The position numbers were made by a program, and so were the translations under genes. Of a DNA stretch of 12,415 bases, positions 1 to 7,058 are shown piece after piece (within the stretch, counting starts at the first letter, position 1; every line of letters starts with the position of its first letter). Source of the stretch: Euryarchaeota archaeon UBA106 (GTDB taxonomy: Archaea > Thermoplasmatota > Poseidoniia > Poseidoniales > Thalassarchaeaceae); NCBI GenBank assembly GCA_002502365.1, contig DAOJ01000048.1, positions 1 to 12,415 on the forward strand, given 5' to 3'. The notes beneath the pieces are model-generated. The model was not told where the DNA came from. It did not search any database and was given only the letters and a program-made list of their open reading frames with translations.

Positions 1-59
1 GGTTTGTTCTTTGGAATGAGTGCCAGTCCTCCACGCGTCTCCGCGCTCTTGTTCCCGCT

Positions 60-230
60 GTGTTTCCCTTAGGTTTTTTTTCCCCTTCCTTGCGTCCGGT
101 TTTCGTCTTCCTTCGTTCCCCACAGATTCGCCTCAAGCTTTTCCCATCTCTGGTTCTCTCGCTCTTTGCGTATGCACTCACGGTCTGGTTAGTTGGCACG
201 GTATGCGTTTTCCCTGCCTAAGCAGTGCGG
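60..230 (-). repeat. Tandem repeat unit, copy B (complete)
   Basis: Second unit, offset 183-195 nt from copy A with small indels between matching blocks. It keeps the tetraloop hairpin position (CTGC TTAG GCAG on the minus strand, 214-225), the GAGATG-like block and the GGAAGGGGAA block. A hairpin with a GAGA loop (34-45) sits where the next copy's tetraloop hairpin would fall, suggesting a third, truncated copy running off the left edge. Boundaries are approximate. Confidence 0.55.
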
Positions 231-244
231 TTGTGTTTTCCCCA

Positions 245-425
245 ACTTTCCCTGTGGCTTTCTTCCCCTTCCTTTCGTCCAGTTTTCTCCACCTCAGTTC
301 GACCGTATCTCCCCTGGCCCAAGTGCCAAGTTCGATCATCCCCGGTCTCCTTGCGGTTTCCGGTTCTACCACCCCGAGTTCGGGGTTCGGTTCTGTGGCC
401 CGCGGTGTTTGCCGAAGCGCACACC
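245..425 (-). repeat. Tandem repeat unit, copy A (complete)
   Basis: First full unit when read on the minus strand. Blocks shared with copy B: GCTTCGGC (411-418) with GCTTAGGC (216-223); CGCAAGGAGACCGGGGATG (338-356) with the related block at 145-170; GGACGAAAGGAAGGGGAA (263-280) with GGACGCAAGGAAGGGGAA (80-97). The matches keep the same order at a nearly constant offset, so this is an old tandem duplication and not chance purine-rich similarity. Boundaries are approximate. Confidence 0.6.
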
Positions 426-470
426 ACACCACTCTCCCAGAGCGGCATCTTTGGTCTGAATGGCGGGAGT

Positions 471-484
471 CCATAAACCTTTCG
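471..484 (-). promoter_or_regulatory. Possible BRE/TATA box for the minus-strand RNA
   Basis: On the minus strand this reads CGAAAGGTTTATGG: a BRE-like purine stretch followed by a TTTAT core. Archaeal initiation about 25 nt downstream would fall near 445-455, just before the first hairpin of the repeated RNA. The match to the TATA consensus is modest and short AT motifs are common, so this is tentative. The rest of 456-555 shows nothing else I can name. Confidence 0.25.
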
Positions 485-555
485 CTAAATGATGTACTGT
501 GGACCGGAAATAGGGGTATAGGAGTGTTAATTTCCACTGCACTTCTGACTACAAA

Positions 556-1605
556 TTATCGATTTCTTAACATCCTTAGCTTTGCTCTAAGGTCTGATTT
601 TTTTGAGTCATCTGCTACTGCCTGGTAACTGGAATTTATTCTTCTCTGCAGCACTTCTAATTCGATCATGAATATTCTACCCTTATCATCTCCTAATGCA
701 AGGTAATTCCCCAAAGAATGCATTTGACGTATTCTAGAGTCATGTGTCAGAGTCTTCTCTTCATCTGACAGAATCATCACGTTTACTCTGCTGTCATTAT
801 ACGAAGAAGCCCAACCTATCGTTTCTAAAATTTCCACACTATCGATAGACCCTGGAAGATAGCTAGCATTACTTTCCATACTCACCTTACCATCATCATG
901 ACCTGAAATCCATCCACTTTTGCCTACAGCAATTGCAGTCACCAGAGATTCGTGTTCATGTTCACTAATCTTCGAAAGTATAGAACTAACTCCCCCATTT
1001 GAATGTCCAAAGAGAATATTTTCGATGTCCCCAGCACCGCAAGTAATTGGGCTCTCAATAGAAAGTGGGATGTGTTGTAAGTCCACTCCAGGCCTAACCC
1101 TAAGGTAACCACACCTAGGTCTACCCAATCCTAGCAAAATTCCTCCATCACCATCTGAGGCGAGATGCCATGGTCTTTCCGAAATTACCCAACGATCTAG
1201 TTCATTACCAGAATAATCAAATCTCCAAATGCTTGATTCTATGAAATCCGCAACCTCTAATTCGTAAATCGAAGAGGTCGCCCAAACACTTCCATCTACT
1301 ACAATTACGTAATCACTGGCTCCCTCCAATTTATTGCTCCAAACAATTGAACCTCTCTGATTATCGATCGCATATAGTGACGCAGAGGCTGTAACATACA
1401 ATTTATCTGAATCAAAGTAGATATCTGAAATAGGACCGTCGATTGAAACTCTCCAACGCTCAATTCCCTCAGCAGCCTCCCAACAAATTAGTAACCCATC
1501 GTGTGAGCCTGCAAATAGGAAATTCTCTGTGAGGATAACAGCAGAGCAGGCACTCGAAAGGTCCCGAACATAGGATGAGATTGCCTCTAGCGAAAGTTCG
1601 GACAC
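556..1605 (-). CDS. Cytoplasmic beta-propeller (WD40/PQQ-like repeat) protein, function unknown
   Basis: A 349-residue protein without signal peptide or membrane segment. It shows blade-like repeats: residues about 30-52 (FAGSHDGLLICWEAAEGIERW), about 68-93 (KLYVTASASLYAIDNQRGSIVW, a typical PQQ-type strand pattern), then weaker repeats such as ILFGHSNGG, GWISGHDDGKVSM and YLALGDDKGRIFMIEL near 305-325. The last about 25 residues are basic and probably helical. Such propellers usually scaffold protein-protein interactions; no catalytic motif is visible. It starts 39 nt after the M32 carboxypeptidase stop, so it is probably the last gene of that operon. The ATG at 1605 has no Shine-Dalgarno, but an in-frame stop lies just upstream, so it is the likely start. 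The gene is visibly more A+T-rich than the adjacent M32 gene. Partner and role are unknown. Confidence 0.72.
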   Translation of the reverse strand: MSELSLEAISSYVRDLSSACSAVILTENFLFAGSHDGLLICWEAAEGIERWRVSIDGPISDIYFDSDKLYVTASASLYAIDNQRGSIVWSNKLEGASDYVIVVDGSVWATSSIYELEVADFIESSIWRFDYSGNELDRWVISERPWHLASDGDGGILLGLGRPRCGYLRVRPGVDLQHIPLSIESPITCGAGDIENILFGHSNGGVSSILSKISEHEHESLVTAIAVGKSGWISGHDDGKVSMESNASYLPGSIDSVEILETIGWASSYNDSRVNVMILSDEEKTLTHDSRIRQMHSLGNYLALGDDKGRIFMIELEVLQRRINSSYQAVADDSKKSDLRAKLRMLRNR

Positions 1606-1644
1606 ATGGTCGCTACTCAGGCCCCAATTATCGAGGTTTTGTGT

Positions 1645-3147
1645 CTATGCGGTCACACCATACAGACGCTCGACCTTGTCTCTAAGGTATTCTACGAAAG
1701 CATCTGGAGACGGAGGCGAGCCCGTGGCTTCCTCTATCAGGTCAGCCGGCTCGAGGATACTTCCTCTCTGGTGAACATGCTCACGCATCCAAGCCAGTAA
1801 GGGCTCAAATTCACCACTCTTCATCTGTTCATCGTGGTCTGGTAAGTCCTTGCGTGCGGCCGCCAGCAATTGCGCAGCGTACAGGTTACCCAGTGTGTAG
1901 GTCGGGAAGTAGCCGAAGGCACCCATAGACCAGTGGATGTCCTGCAGAACACCGAGGGATCGGTTGGGGGCTCTTATTCCGAGGTACTCCTCGTACATGT
2001 CATCCCAAGCATCTGGTAGATCATCGACCTCGATATCTCCAGCGATGAGCCTCTTTTCGAGCTCGTATCGAATCATAATGTGAACATTGTAGGTAGCCTC
2101 GTCGGCCTCGACTCGAATTAAACTCGGCTCGACGAGATTTACTGCCTGCCATAACTGCTCGGCAGTAACTCCTGCCATATTTTCTGGGAAACACTTCTGC
2201 CACAGTGGTAGCGCCCACTCACAGAACTCACGTGAGCGACCGACTTGATTCTCCCACAGCCTACTCTGACTCTCGTGGACACCCAGGCCATTTGCTTCGC
2301 CTGCAGGTTGGAAGTCCAAATCGCGCCTCCTTCCTTGTTCGTAGGTTCCATGCCCTGTCTCGTGCATGGACCCATATAGTGAGCCGAATGGGTCCGTCTC
2401 GTCATATCGAGTAGTCCATCGAACATCATCAGGGTTGGCTCCGCCGCAGAATGGGTGTGTCGAAGCATCTCTTCTGCCGGCGGAGAAGTCGAATCCAATC
2501 GCCTCAGAAATTGCCTGACTCAGGGATTCTTGACCAGAACGCTCCCATGTATTGTTTTCAACCCAGGACATATCTGGTCGCACCCCGCTCTCATTGACTT
2601 CCTTAATCAGCGGAGCAACGTTTTCTCGAAGACCTGCGAACAGAGGATCTACTCTGGCCACACTAAGGCCCGTTTCGTACAGATCAAGCAGAGCATCATA
2701 GCGCAACTCATCATAGCCCAGATAGTCGGCCTTCCGTCTTGCAATGTCTATGGCCTTCTCCAAATCATCTCTGAAAATTGAGAAATCATCCTTGGCACGT
2801 GCCTCGGTCCAGGAAATCTGAGATATCGAGCGATGCTTAGCCATCTCTTCGACAAACTCAGTGGGAAGCTTGGTGGCCTTGTCGTAGGACTCTCTTGCCA
2901 AACGGATATTGGCCGATTGCTCATCATTGAGACCATCTCTTGACTCCAATTCGGTCAACAACTCACCGACTCTTGGGTCAGTCAGTTTCTGATGACCAGT
3001 CTTAGAAATCCAAGCCAGTTGTTCAGCCCTCAATGCGGCAGCTTTCGGTGGCATCAGTACTTCTTGGTCCCAACCCATCAAGCCTCCAATTTGACCAATC
3101 AGGTCGATGTCCTTCAGTCTCTCGAGCAATTCATCGTATGCATCCAT
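1645..3147 (-). CDS. M32 family metallocarboxypeptidase (carboxypeptidase Taq type)
   Basis: A zinc carboxypeptidase of 500 residues, the usual length for peptidase family M32, which removes C-terminal amino acids from peptides with broad specificity. Family hallmarks are all present: HPF at 231-233, the HETGH zinc motif (HExxH) at 262-266, the third zinc ligand in GVHESQSRLWENQVGRS (Glu292), and the C-terminal block LQDIHWSMGAFGYFPTYTLG. There is no signal peptide, so it should be cytosolic and act on imported or intracellular peptides. It is the first gene of a short minus-strand operon with the propeller gene downstream, and is divergent from a secreted S15-type hydrolase; the two may share the intergenic control region. 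The ATG at 3147 has no clear Shine-Dalgarno, but the N-terminus (AYDELLERLKDIDLIGQIGGLMGWDQE) fits the family. Confidence 0.95.
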   Translation of the reverse strand: MDAYDELLERLKDIDLIGQIGGLMGWDQEVLMPPKAAALRAEQLAWISKTGHQKLTDPRVGELLTELESRDGLNDEQSANIRLARESYDKATKLPTEFVEEMAKHRSISQISWTEARAKDDFSIFRDDLEKAIDIARRKADYLGYDELRYDALLDLYETGLSVARVDPLFAGLRENVAPLIKEVNESGVRPDMSWVENNTWERSGQESLSQAISEAIGFDFSAGRRDASTHPFCGGANPDDVRWTTRYDETDPFGSLYGSMHETGHGTYEQGRRRDLDFQPAGEANGLGVHESQSRLWENQVGRSREFCEWALPLWQKCFPENMAGVTAEQLWQAVNLVEPSLIRVEADEATYNVHIMIRYELEKRLIAGDIEVDDLPDAWDDMYEEYLGIRAPNRSLGVLQDIHWSMGAFGYFPTYTLGNLYAAQLLAAARKDLPDHDEQMKSGEFEPLLAWMREHVHQRGSILEPADLIEEATGSPPSPDAFVEYLRDKVERLYGVTA

Positions 3148-3205
3148 GGGTAGACCGTGCCGGCCTTCCTCATCAAACCCTTCGGTAATCCAGATTCAAT
3201 TTGAA

Positions 3206-3217
3206 AAATCTAGATTT
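3206..3217. promoter_or_regulatory. Perfect 12-bp palindrome, candidate operator
   Basis: AAATCTAGATTT is a perfect inverted repeat in the 134-bp space between the divergent M32 and S15-type genes. It ends 4 bp before the plus-strand TATA-like box, over the expected BRE/TFB contact region, where a dimeric winged-helix protein could block or recruit TFB. The protein binding it is unknown; the winged-helix STAND protein encoded in the same plus-strand operon is one candidate. Confidence 0.35.
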
Positions 3218-3221
3218 CTCC

Positions 3222-3230
3222 CTATATTTT
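3222..3230 (+). promoter_or_regulatory. TATA-like box for the lipoprotein/STAND operon
   Basis: CTATATTTT lies 52-60 nt before the GTG start. Initiation about 25 nt downstream would give a leader of roughly 30 nt containing the hairpin at 3268-3284. The complementary strand (AAAATATAG) is also TATA-like and could serve the M32 gene on the other side. Confidence 0.4.
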
Positions 3231-3267
3231 GTAACACCAATCATCAGAACTCTCTTGAGTAGTTGAG

Positions 3268-3284
3268 CACGCGCTTAGCGCGTG
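3268..3284 (+). promoter_or_regulatory. Perfect hairpin containing the GTG start codon
   Basis: CACGCGC TTA GCGCGTG: a 7-bp, mostly G-C stem with a 3-nt loop, extendable by a G-U pair. The last three bases are the GTG start codon of the S15-type lipoprotein, so in mRNA the start would be base-paired. It could limit or time translation, or act as a DNA operator. An in-frame TAG at 3276 rules out an upstream start in this frame. Confidence 0.5.
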
Positions 3285-5105
3285 TCTCGCACCACCACCA
3301 GTCTCCTTTTGGCGCTGTTATTCACAGCACCGATGGTTTCCGGTTGTTTCGGTGGTAGTATAATCTCAAGCGACTCCGAGGGTAAGGAGCATTGGCTACC
3401 TGATGTGGAAGATCGGGAAAAATTGTATTATGAAAATACAGACGTTTTCAGCCGAGTTTCTCGTAATGGCAGTTATGGCATCGATGAAGTTAGATCGATT
3501 TACGTTTCAGTTCCTGCAATAACTGCCTCAGATGGAGGTGCTGGTGTAACCGGTGGTGCCGAAGTGCATCTTGGACTGTGGCTACCTGTCATTGATGGCT
3601 GTGATTACGATGCGACCGAACTTTCTGAAGAATGCAAGGTACCAGTAATCGCAGAGATAGGGCCATACTACGATGATGGTGATGTAGATGCTCTGACTCC
3701 AGCGGATAGATTGGGCCGATTCTTAATCGAGAATTTTGTCCCTCATGGATATGGTGTGGCACAGGTCAGTGTGTTTGGAACAGGTAATTCGAATCACTGT
3801 ATGGACCTTATGGGGTTAGATGAACAAGAAGGAATTCACGCTGCTGTTGAATATCTTGGAAGCGCACCATTTTCCAATGGAGCGGTTGGTATCATTGGCA
3901 AATCCTATGATGGTTCTACTCCTTGGGAAGCAGCGGCAATGGGTTCTGAGTATCTCAAAACAATCGTTCCAATGTCTGGCCTAATCGGAGTTCAGGATTT
4001 GATGTGGCGAAATGGAAGCATGGAAGCTAGAGGAGCAATTATGCACAACGGAGTTTATGGCAGCTTCGGGCTAGACGGAGATTCAGGAGATATTGAGAAT
4101 GCCTGCGAAGGCTATGTAGAAGGCTACTATGCTGGACCTGCTGCATACCTAACGGGAGATAATCTTGCTTGGATGGGTTCTGATTATTGGGAAGAACGAA
4201 GTTTCCTAGACCGAGCAATCCAAAATTACAACGGTTCGGTGTACATAATCCACGGGCTACAAGATTGGAATGTCGACCCTCATATGGCTTTTCCAGTGCA
4301 TCGAATAATGCAAGATGCTGGATTCGAAGTCAAAGGACTGTACGGCCAATGGGGCCATGATTATCCAGACCGTATCAGCGGCCATCAAGCCCTTTCTAGT
4401 GGCCGCGGCGCTGAGGCATTTCCATTCACACTAAGATGGGATTGGGCAGATGACTTATTGGAATGGTTCGACTACTACCTACTGGATGAAGGCCCTCAGC
4501 CACGATTGATTGCTGAAGTTCAAGATAATGTGGGGGGCTGGAGAGTTGAGGAAACATATCCTCCTATTGATCAAGATTGGATTCGATTTGGAATGGATGA
4601 ATGTACAATTATTGGTGGAGGAGAAACGATTTCAAGTAGTTCTTTCATGCGAATAGAATGTCCTTTCTTTGACGAAAATACCAGAATTGTAGGTACACCA
4701 ACATTCCATGTTGACGCCACAGTTTCTGCTTTCTCCACAAGCGGACATCTATTCGTAGAGATGGTGCAAGCGAGTAATGACATGCATCTCGGCCACGCAG
4801 TAATGGACCTTAGATTCCATGCAGGTGGTAGGGATGGAGAGGTGCTTGGTCCGGGTGAAACTGTTAATGCAAAGATGGAATTCTTTGGAATGGATGTATT
4901 GATTCCAGCAAGCGATGGAATTCATCTGATTATCACTCAAACGGGTGAGGACTACATACCTAGCCCAGTATCTATGCAATCGGTAACAGTTGGAGTTGGG
5001 GCGACCAGTATTCTTTCACTCTCAACTGTTGATCGGGGCTGTGAGGATTTATTCATGCCCCCGATGATGACTGAGCCATATCCTCAATGTTCTGTGGAGG
5101 AGTAA
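3282..5105 (+). CDS. Secreted S15-type (CocE/X-Pro dipeptidyl-peptidase-like) serine hydrolase lipoprotein
   Basis: A 607-residue alpha/beta hydrolase predicted to be exported and lipid-anchored. The N-terminus has Arg3, a hydrophobic stretch (LLLALLFTAPMV) and a lipobox VSGC with Cys22. The hydrolase domain (about 65-400) has the nucleophile elbow GKSYDG (Ser208), a likely Asp at 328 in HGLQDWNV and His359 in QWGHD, matching the CocE/PepX catalytic order. VFGTGNSNHCMD (165-175) corresponds to the family's RGTGxSxG block but lacks its Arg. Residues about 405-590 form the jelly-roll C-terminal domain typical of this family. Members cleave X-Pro dipeptides or esters; the substrate here cannot be told. 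The GTG start is chosen because an in-frame stop lies 6 nt upstream and the next ATG (codon 18) would destroy the signal peptide. It is the first gene of an operon with a STAND regulator 4 nt downstream. Confidence 0.88.
   Translation: MSRTTTSLLLALLFTAPMVSGCFGGSIISSDSEGKEHWLPDVEDREKLYYENTDVFSRVSRNGSYGIDEVRSIYVSVPAITASDGGAGVTGGAEVHLGLWLPVIDGCDYDATELSEECKVPVIAEIGPYYDDGDVDALTPADRLGRFLIENFVPHGYGVAQVSVFGTGNSNHCMDLMGLDEQEGIHAAVEYLGSAPFSNGAVGIIGKSYDGSTPWEAAAMGSEYLKTIVPMSGLIGVQDLMWRNGSMEARGAIMHNGVYGSFGLDGDSGDIENACEGYVEGYYAGPAAYLTGDNLAWMGSDYWEERSFLDRAIQNYNGSVYIIHGLQDWNVDPHMAFPVHRIMQDAGFEVKGLYGQWGHDYPDRISGHQALSSGRGAEAFPFTLRWDWADDLLEWFDYYLLDEGPQPRLIAEVQDNVGGWRVEETYPPIDQDWIRFGMDECTIIGGGETISSSSFMRIECPFFDENTRIVGTPTFHVDATVSAFSTSGHLFVEMVQASNDMHLGHAVMDLRFHAGGRDGEVLGPGETVNAKMEFFGMDVLIPASDGIHLIITQTGEDYIPSPVSMQSVTVGVGATSILSLSTVDRGCEDLFMPPMMTEPYPQCSVEE
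5096..5100 (+). promoter_or_regulatory. Ribosome binding site of the STAND gene
   Basis: GGAGG inside the last codons of the lipoprotein gene, 9 nt before the ATG at 5110. It fixes the start and suggests translational coupling of the two genes. Confidence 0.6.
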
Positions 5106-5109
5106 TTCG

Positions 5110-6657
5110 ATGGAAGGCCCCTCGAGTAGGGTCAACATCGCCGTTGCTGACCGCATTTTGCTACATCTGTGGGAGCACGACAATCAGGCCGATCACTATT
5201 TGGTAAGCCGAGAAGTGACTAGACCAGGTATAGCAGAAGTATGTGCACTTCATCCTCCGAACGTTTCCAGAACAATGCGAGATCTGGCGATTGATGGAAT
5301 GGTTAGTGAACACACCAGAGTAGTCCGTGGAGATGAACGAAGACAGAAGACCTGGCAATTAACAGAAGAGGGTAGAGAACAAATTCAACTGAGATTACCC
5401 GAATTACGATCTACCAAAGTTTTGCTACGGGAACGAAGCGGTAATCTCTTGCAGATTAGAGCCGATGAGGCAGGGTCTCGTTTAGAAACTGGACTTACTT
5501 TACTTCAAGTCTTGATGCATGCGCAGCACGAAGGTGTACTCAATTTTGGAGATATCAGATTCGGAGCAATAGTTCACTCTAATTCTGAAGAATCTCAGCC
5601 CCCAGGTTCACTCAAGTTGCTTTCAGGGGCCCACTCTACCTATCATACCCGGCCTCCAGAAACTCGTAAAGTCCATGGAAGAGAAAACGAGGTCTCGTCT
5701 CTAGAAGAGTGGTACCTAGGAGAATCACCAATGGCAGTAATTTCCGGAATTGCAGGATGCGGAAAAACCACCCTAACGAGCCATTGGTTACAGCGCACGA
5801 TTGATAAAAATCCAGATTTGGATGTAATGTATTATCCATGCCAGCCTTGGGATAGCAGTTTAGGCATAGCAACAAGTATTCTTCACAGGCTAAAGATAAC
5901 TTCAGAAACAGAGGGCCAAGATCCCTACGAGGTTTTACAATCTCTTCCACTGAAGCCAGGAGCCCCGCTTAACCTTGACCAGTATCGTAGACGATTAATT
6001 GCTCATCTTGTTGACGAAGAGGGTAGAAGAGGAGTGGAAGAGAATGAATTCTTGGTAATTTTAGATGATGTGCACAACCTAAATTCTGAAGGAAACCAAC
6101 TATTCGGTGTTTTACTACAAATCGCAGAAGCAACTAAGTTGCGATTACTATTAGTTTCGAGAACAAATTTGGCATTCTATGATCGTCGAGATGTCCATAC
6201 TAGAGGCAGAGTTGTTGAGCTTAGGTTAACAGGCCTAACAGTTGAAGAAATCAAAGACTGGATCGCCTCACTTAATCTTCCATCACAAACGCCAGTTGAA
6301 GAAATCCATAAAGCCACTGGCGGTCATCCATTAGCGGTCGAACTTTTGGAATTGTATGGTCAAACACTGCATGAAGATTGGTTAAGATTTCTTGATGAGG
6401 AAATACTCGATGTTCTGCCGGAAGACCATCGAGATCTACTAGCTCTACTAGCCGTAGCCGATACACCGATTCCTTGGGAGAATTTAGCCAAGGCCGCAAA
6501 CTACAGTGGAAAACCTCCTGAGGCCTTGGTTTCTCGAGGCTTAATGTTGGAATTAGAAAGTGGAATGTGGCTACACGAGGCCCTACGTTCTCGACTTCTA
6601 AGGGAAGTAGGTGAACCACTTGAAGAAAGGGCTAGAAAACTTAGGCAATCAGTTTGA
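5110..6657 (+). CDS. Winged-helix (MarR-like) plus STAND/NB-ARC-type P-loop NTPase regulator
   Basis: A 515-residue cytoplasmic protein. Residues about 8-100 form a winged helix-turn-helix resembling MarR-type or archaeal transcriptional regulators (VCALHPPNVSRTMRDLAIDGMV recognition region, then a KTWQLTEEGRE wing/helix). A linker of about 85 residues leads to HGRENEVSSLEEW (189-201), the usual entry to STAND ATPases. Walker A is GIAGCGKTT (213-221), Walker B LVILDD (315-320), sensor strand LLLVSR (346-351), and the GGHPLAVELL block (404-413) equals the GxPLA motif of NB-ARC-like proteins. The final about 90 residues resemble the winged-helix half of the STAND module. Unusually, no TPR, WD40 or LRR sensor follows. 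I infer a nucleotide-switched transcription factor. Its gene follows the secreted hydrolase by 4 nt, so it may govern that operon. Target and ligand are unknown. Confidence 0.82.
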   Translation: MEGPSSRVNIAVADRILLHLWEHDNQADHYLVSREVTRPGIAEVCALHPPNVSRTMRDLAIDGMVSEHTRVVRGDERRQKTWQLTEEGREQIQLRLPELRSTKVLLRERSGNLLQIRADEAGSRLETGLTLLQVLMHAQHEGVLNFGDIRFGAIVHSNSEESQPPGSLKLLSGAHSTYHTRPPETRKVHGRENEVSSLEEWYLGESPMAVISGIAGCGKTTLTSHWLQRTIDKNPDLDVMYYPCQPWDSSLGIATSILHRLKITSETEGQDPYEVLQSLPLKPGAPLNLDQYRRRLIAHLVDEEGRRGVEENEFLVILDDVHNLNSEGNQLFGVLLQIAEATKLRLLLVSRTNLAFYDRRDVHTRGRVVELRLTGLTVEEIKDWIASLNLPSQTPVEEIHKATGGHPLAVELLELYGQTLHEDWLRFLDEEILDVLPEDHRDLLALLAVADTPIPWENLAKAANYSGKPPEALVSRGLMLELESGMWLHEALRSRLLREVGEPLEERARKLRQSV

Positions 6658-6996
6658 TTATGCCATGTGACGATCTAACCATTGATCAAACATAGGCTTA
6701 GGCATTGCTCCAGCTTGTTGATCGATTAACTGCCCGTTGTGGAATAGAAGAAGAGCAGGGATTCCTCGAATCCCAAATTTTCCGGCTGATAGAGGGTTGA
6801 TGTCAGTATTAACTTTCGCGATTGTCATCTCCCGCTCGCCTGAAAGTTGCTCGAGAACTGGCGCAATCATCTTGCAAGGCCCACACCAAGGCGCCCAGAA
6901 GTCAACTAACACCCATTCATCACTCTGAGTTACCGCGTCAAAATCACCATCACTTGCCTCAATCAGCCTTCCCACAATGTCGCCCCGACTTTCCAC
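6658..6996 (-). CDS. trxA: Thioredoxin
   Basis: A 112-residue thioredoxin that reduces protein disulfides in the cytosol, using electrons from thioredoxin reductase (not in this window). The active site is WCGPCK (Cys38 and Cys41), the cis-proline is Pro80 in RGIPALLLF, and VDFWAPWCGPCKMIAPVLE is near-canonical. The start is GTG at 6996; a second in-frame GTG at 6975 would remove seven residues without touching the fold, and neither has a strong Shine-Dalgarno. Its TAA stop directly abuts the TGA of the convergent STAND gene with no base between. It is transcribed divergently from the epimerase gene, whose operon also carries BolA and a glutaredoxin, so redox genes lie on both sides of the promoter region. 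Confidence 0.94.
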   Translation of the reverse strand: MESRGDIVGRLIEASDGDFDAVTQSDEWVLVDFWAPWCGPCKMIAPVLEQLSGEREMTIAKVNTDINPLSAGKFGIRGIPALLLFHNGQLIDQQAGAMPKPMFDQWLDRHMA

Positions 6997-7003
6997 AGGA
7001 AAG

Positions 7004-7034
7004 CGGTTTTATCAATGCTAGTATCATAATATGA
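7004..7034. promoter_or_regulatory. Divergent AT-rich promoter region for trxA and rpe
   Basis: Between the two starts lies GTATCATAATATGAG (7021-7035), AT-rich on both strands. ATAATATG could serve the epimerase gene, with initiation near 7050-7055, just before the leader hairpin; CATATTATG on the minus strand could serve thioredoxin with a very short leader. Assigned from position and composition only. Confidence 0.3.
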
Positions 7035-7058
7035 GTGAGAACTGTTGAGAACCCCCTT

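Larger units (their letters stand above)
1..455 (-). ncRNA. Candidate structured non-coding RNA made of tandem diverged units
   Basis: No reading frame here looks like a protein; all translations are low-complexity. The minus strand is strongly purine-rich with many GGAAGG and GAAA stretches, as in structured RNA. Visible folds on the minus strand include a hairpin at 404-425 (5-bp GGTGT/ACACC stem, 2x2 internal loop, then a C(UUCG)G tetraloop), a hairpin at 371-386 (ACCCCG/CGGGGT with a 4-nt loop), a CTGC/GCAG hairpin at 214-225, and a CGCG hairpin with a GAGA (GNRA) loop at 34-45. The block is built from about two and a half diverged copies of one unit. Offsets between matching blocks (183, 186, 192, 193, 195 nt) are not all multiples of three, which argues against coding. 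Minus-strand transcription is favoured because the plus strand carries a T8 run (74-81) likely to stop archaeal polymerase. I recognise no family; it does not match RNase P, SRP, 5S or tRNA. It continues past the left edge. Confidence 0.42.

Noticed and set aside
1..455. CRISPR array
   Set aside because: The repeated unit is about 190 nt, diverged along its whole length and present in only two to three copies; there are no short identical repeats with unique spacers and no cas genes.
20..628. Long open frames in the first 600 bases, such as 202 residues on the plus strand and 119 on the minus strand
   Set aside because: Translations are low-complexity (runs of Ser, Phe, Pro, Cys or Arg, Gly), resemble no family, overlap one another, and the plus-strand one runs into the 3' end of the propeller gene. 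Repeat copies differ by indels that break any frame.
2139..2498. Open frames inside the M32 gene in other frames
   Set aside because: They lie entirely within a gene with intact family motifs and resemble nothing; they are shadows of the coding strand.
5110..6657. Antiviral STAND (Avs-like) defence protein
   Set aside because: Those proteins are usually much longer, with an N-terminal effector and a large C-terminal sensor. This one has a DNA-binding winged helix, no sensor repeats, and sits in an operon with a secreted hydrolase, so a transcription regulator fits better.
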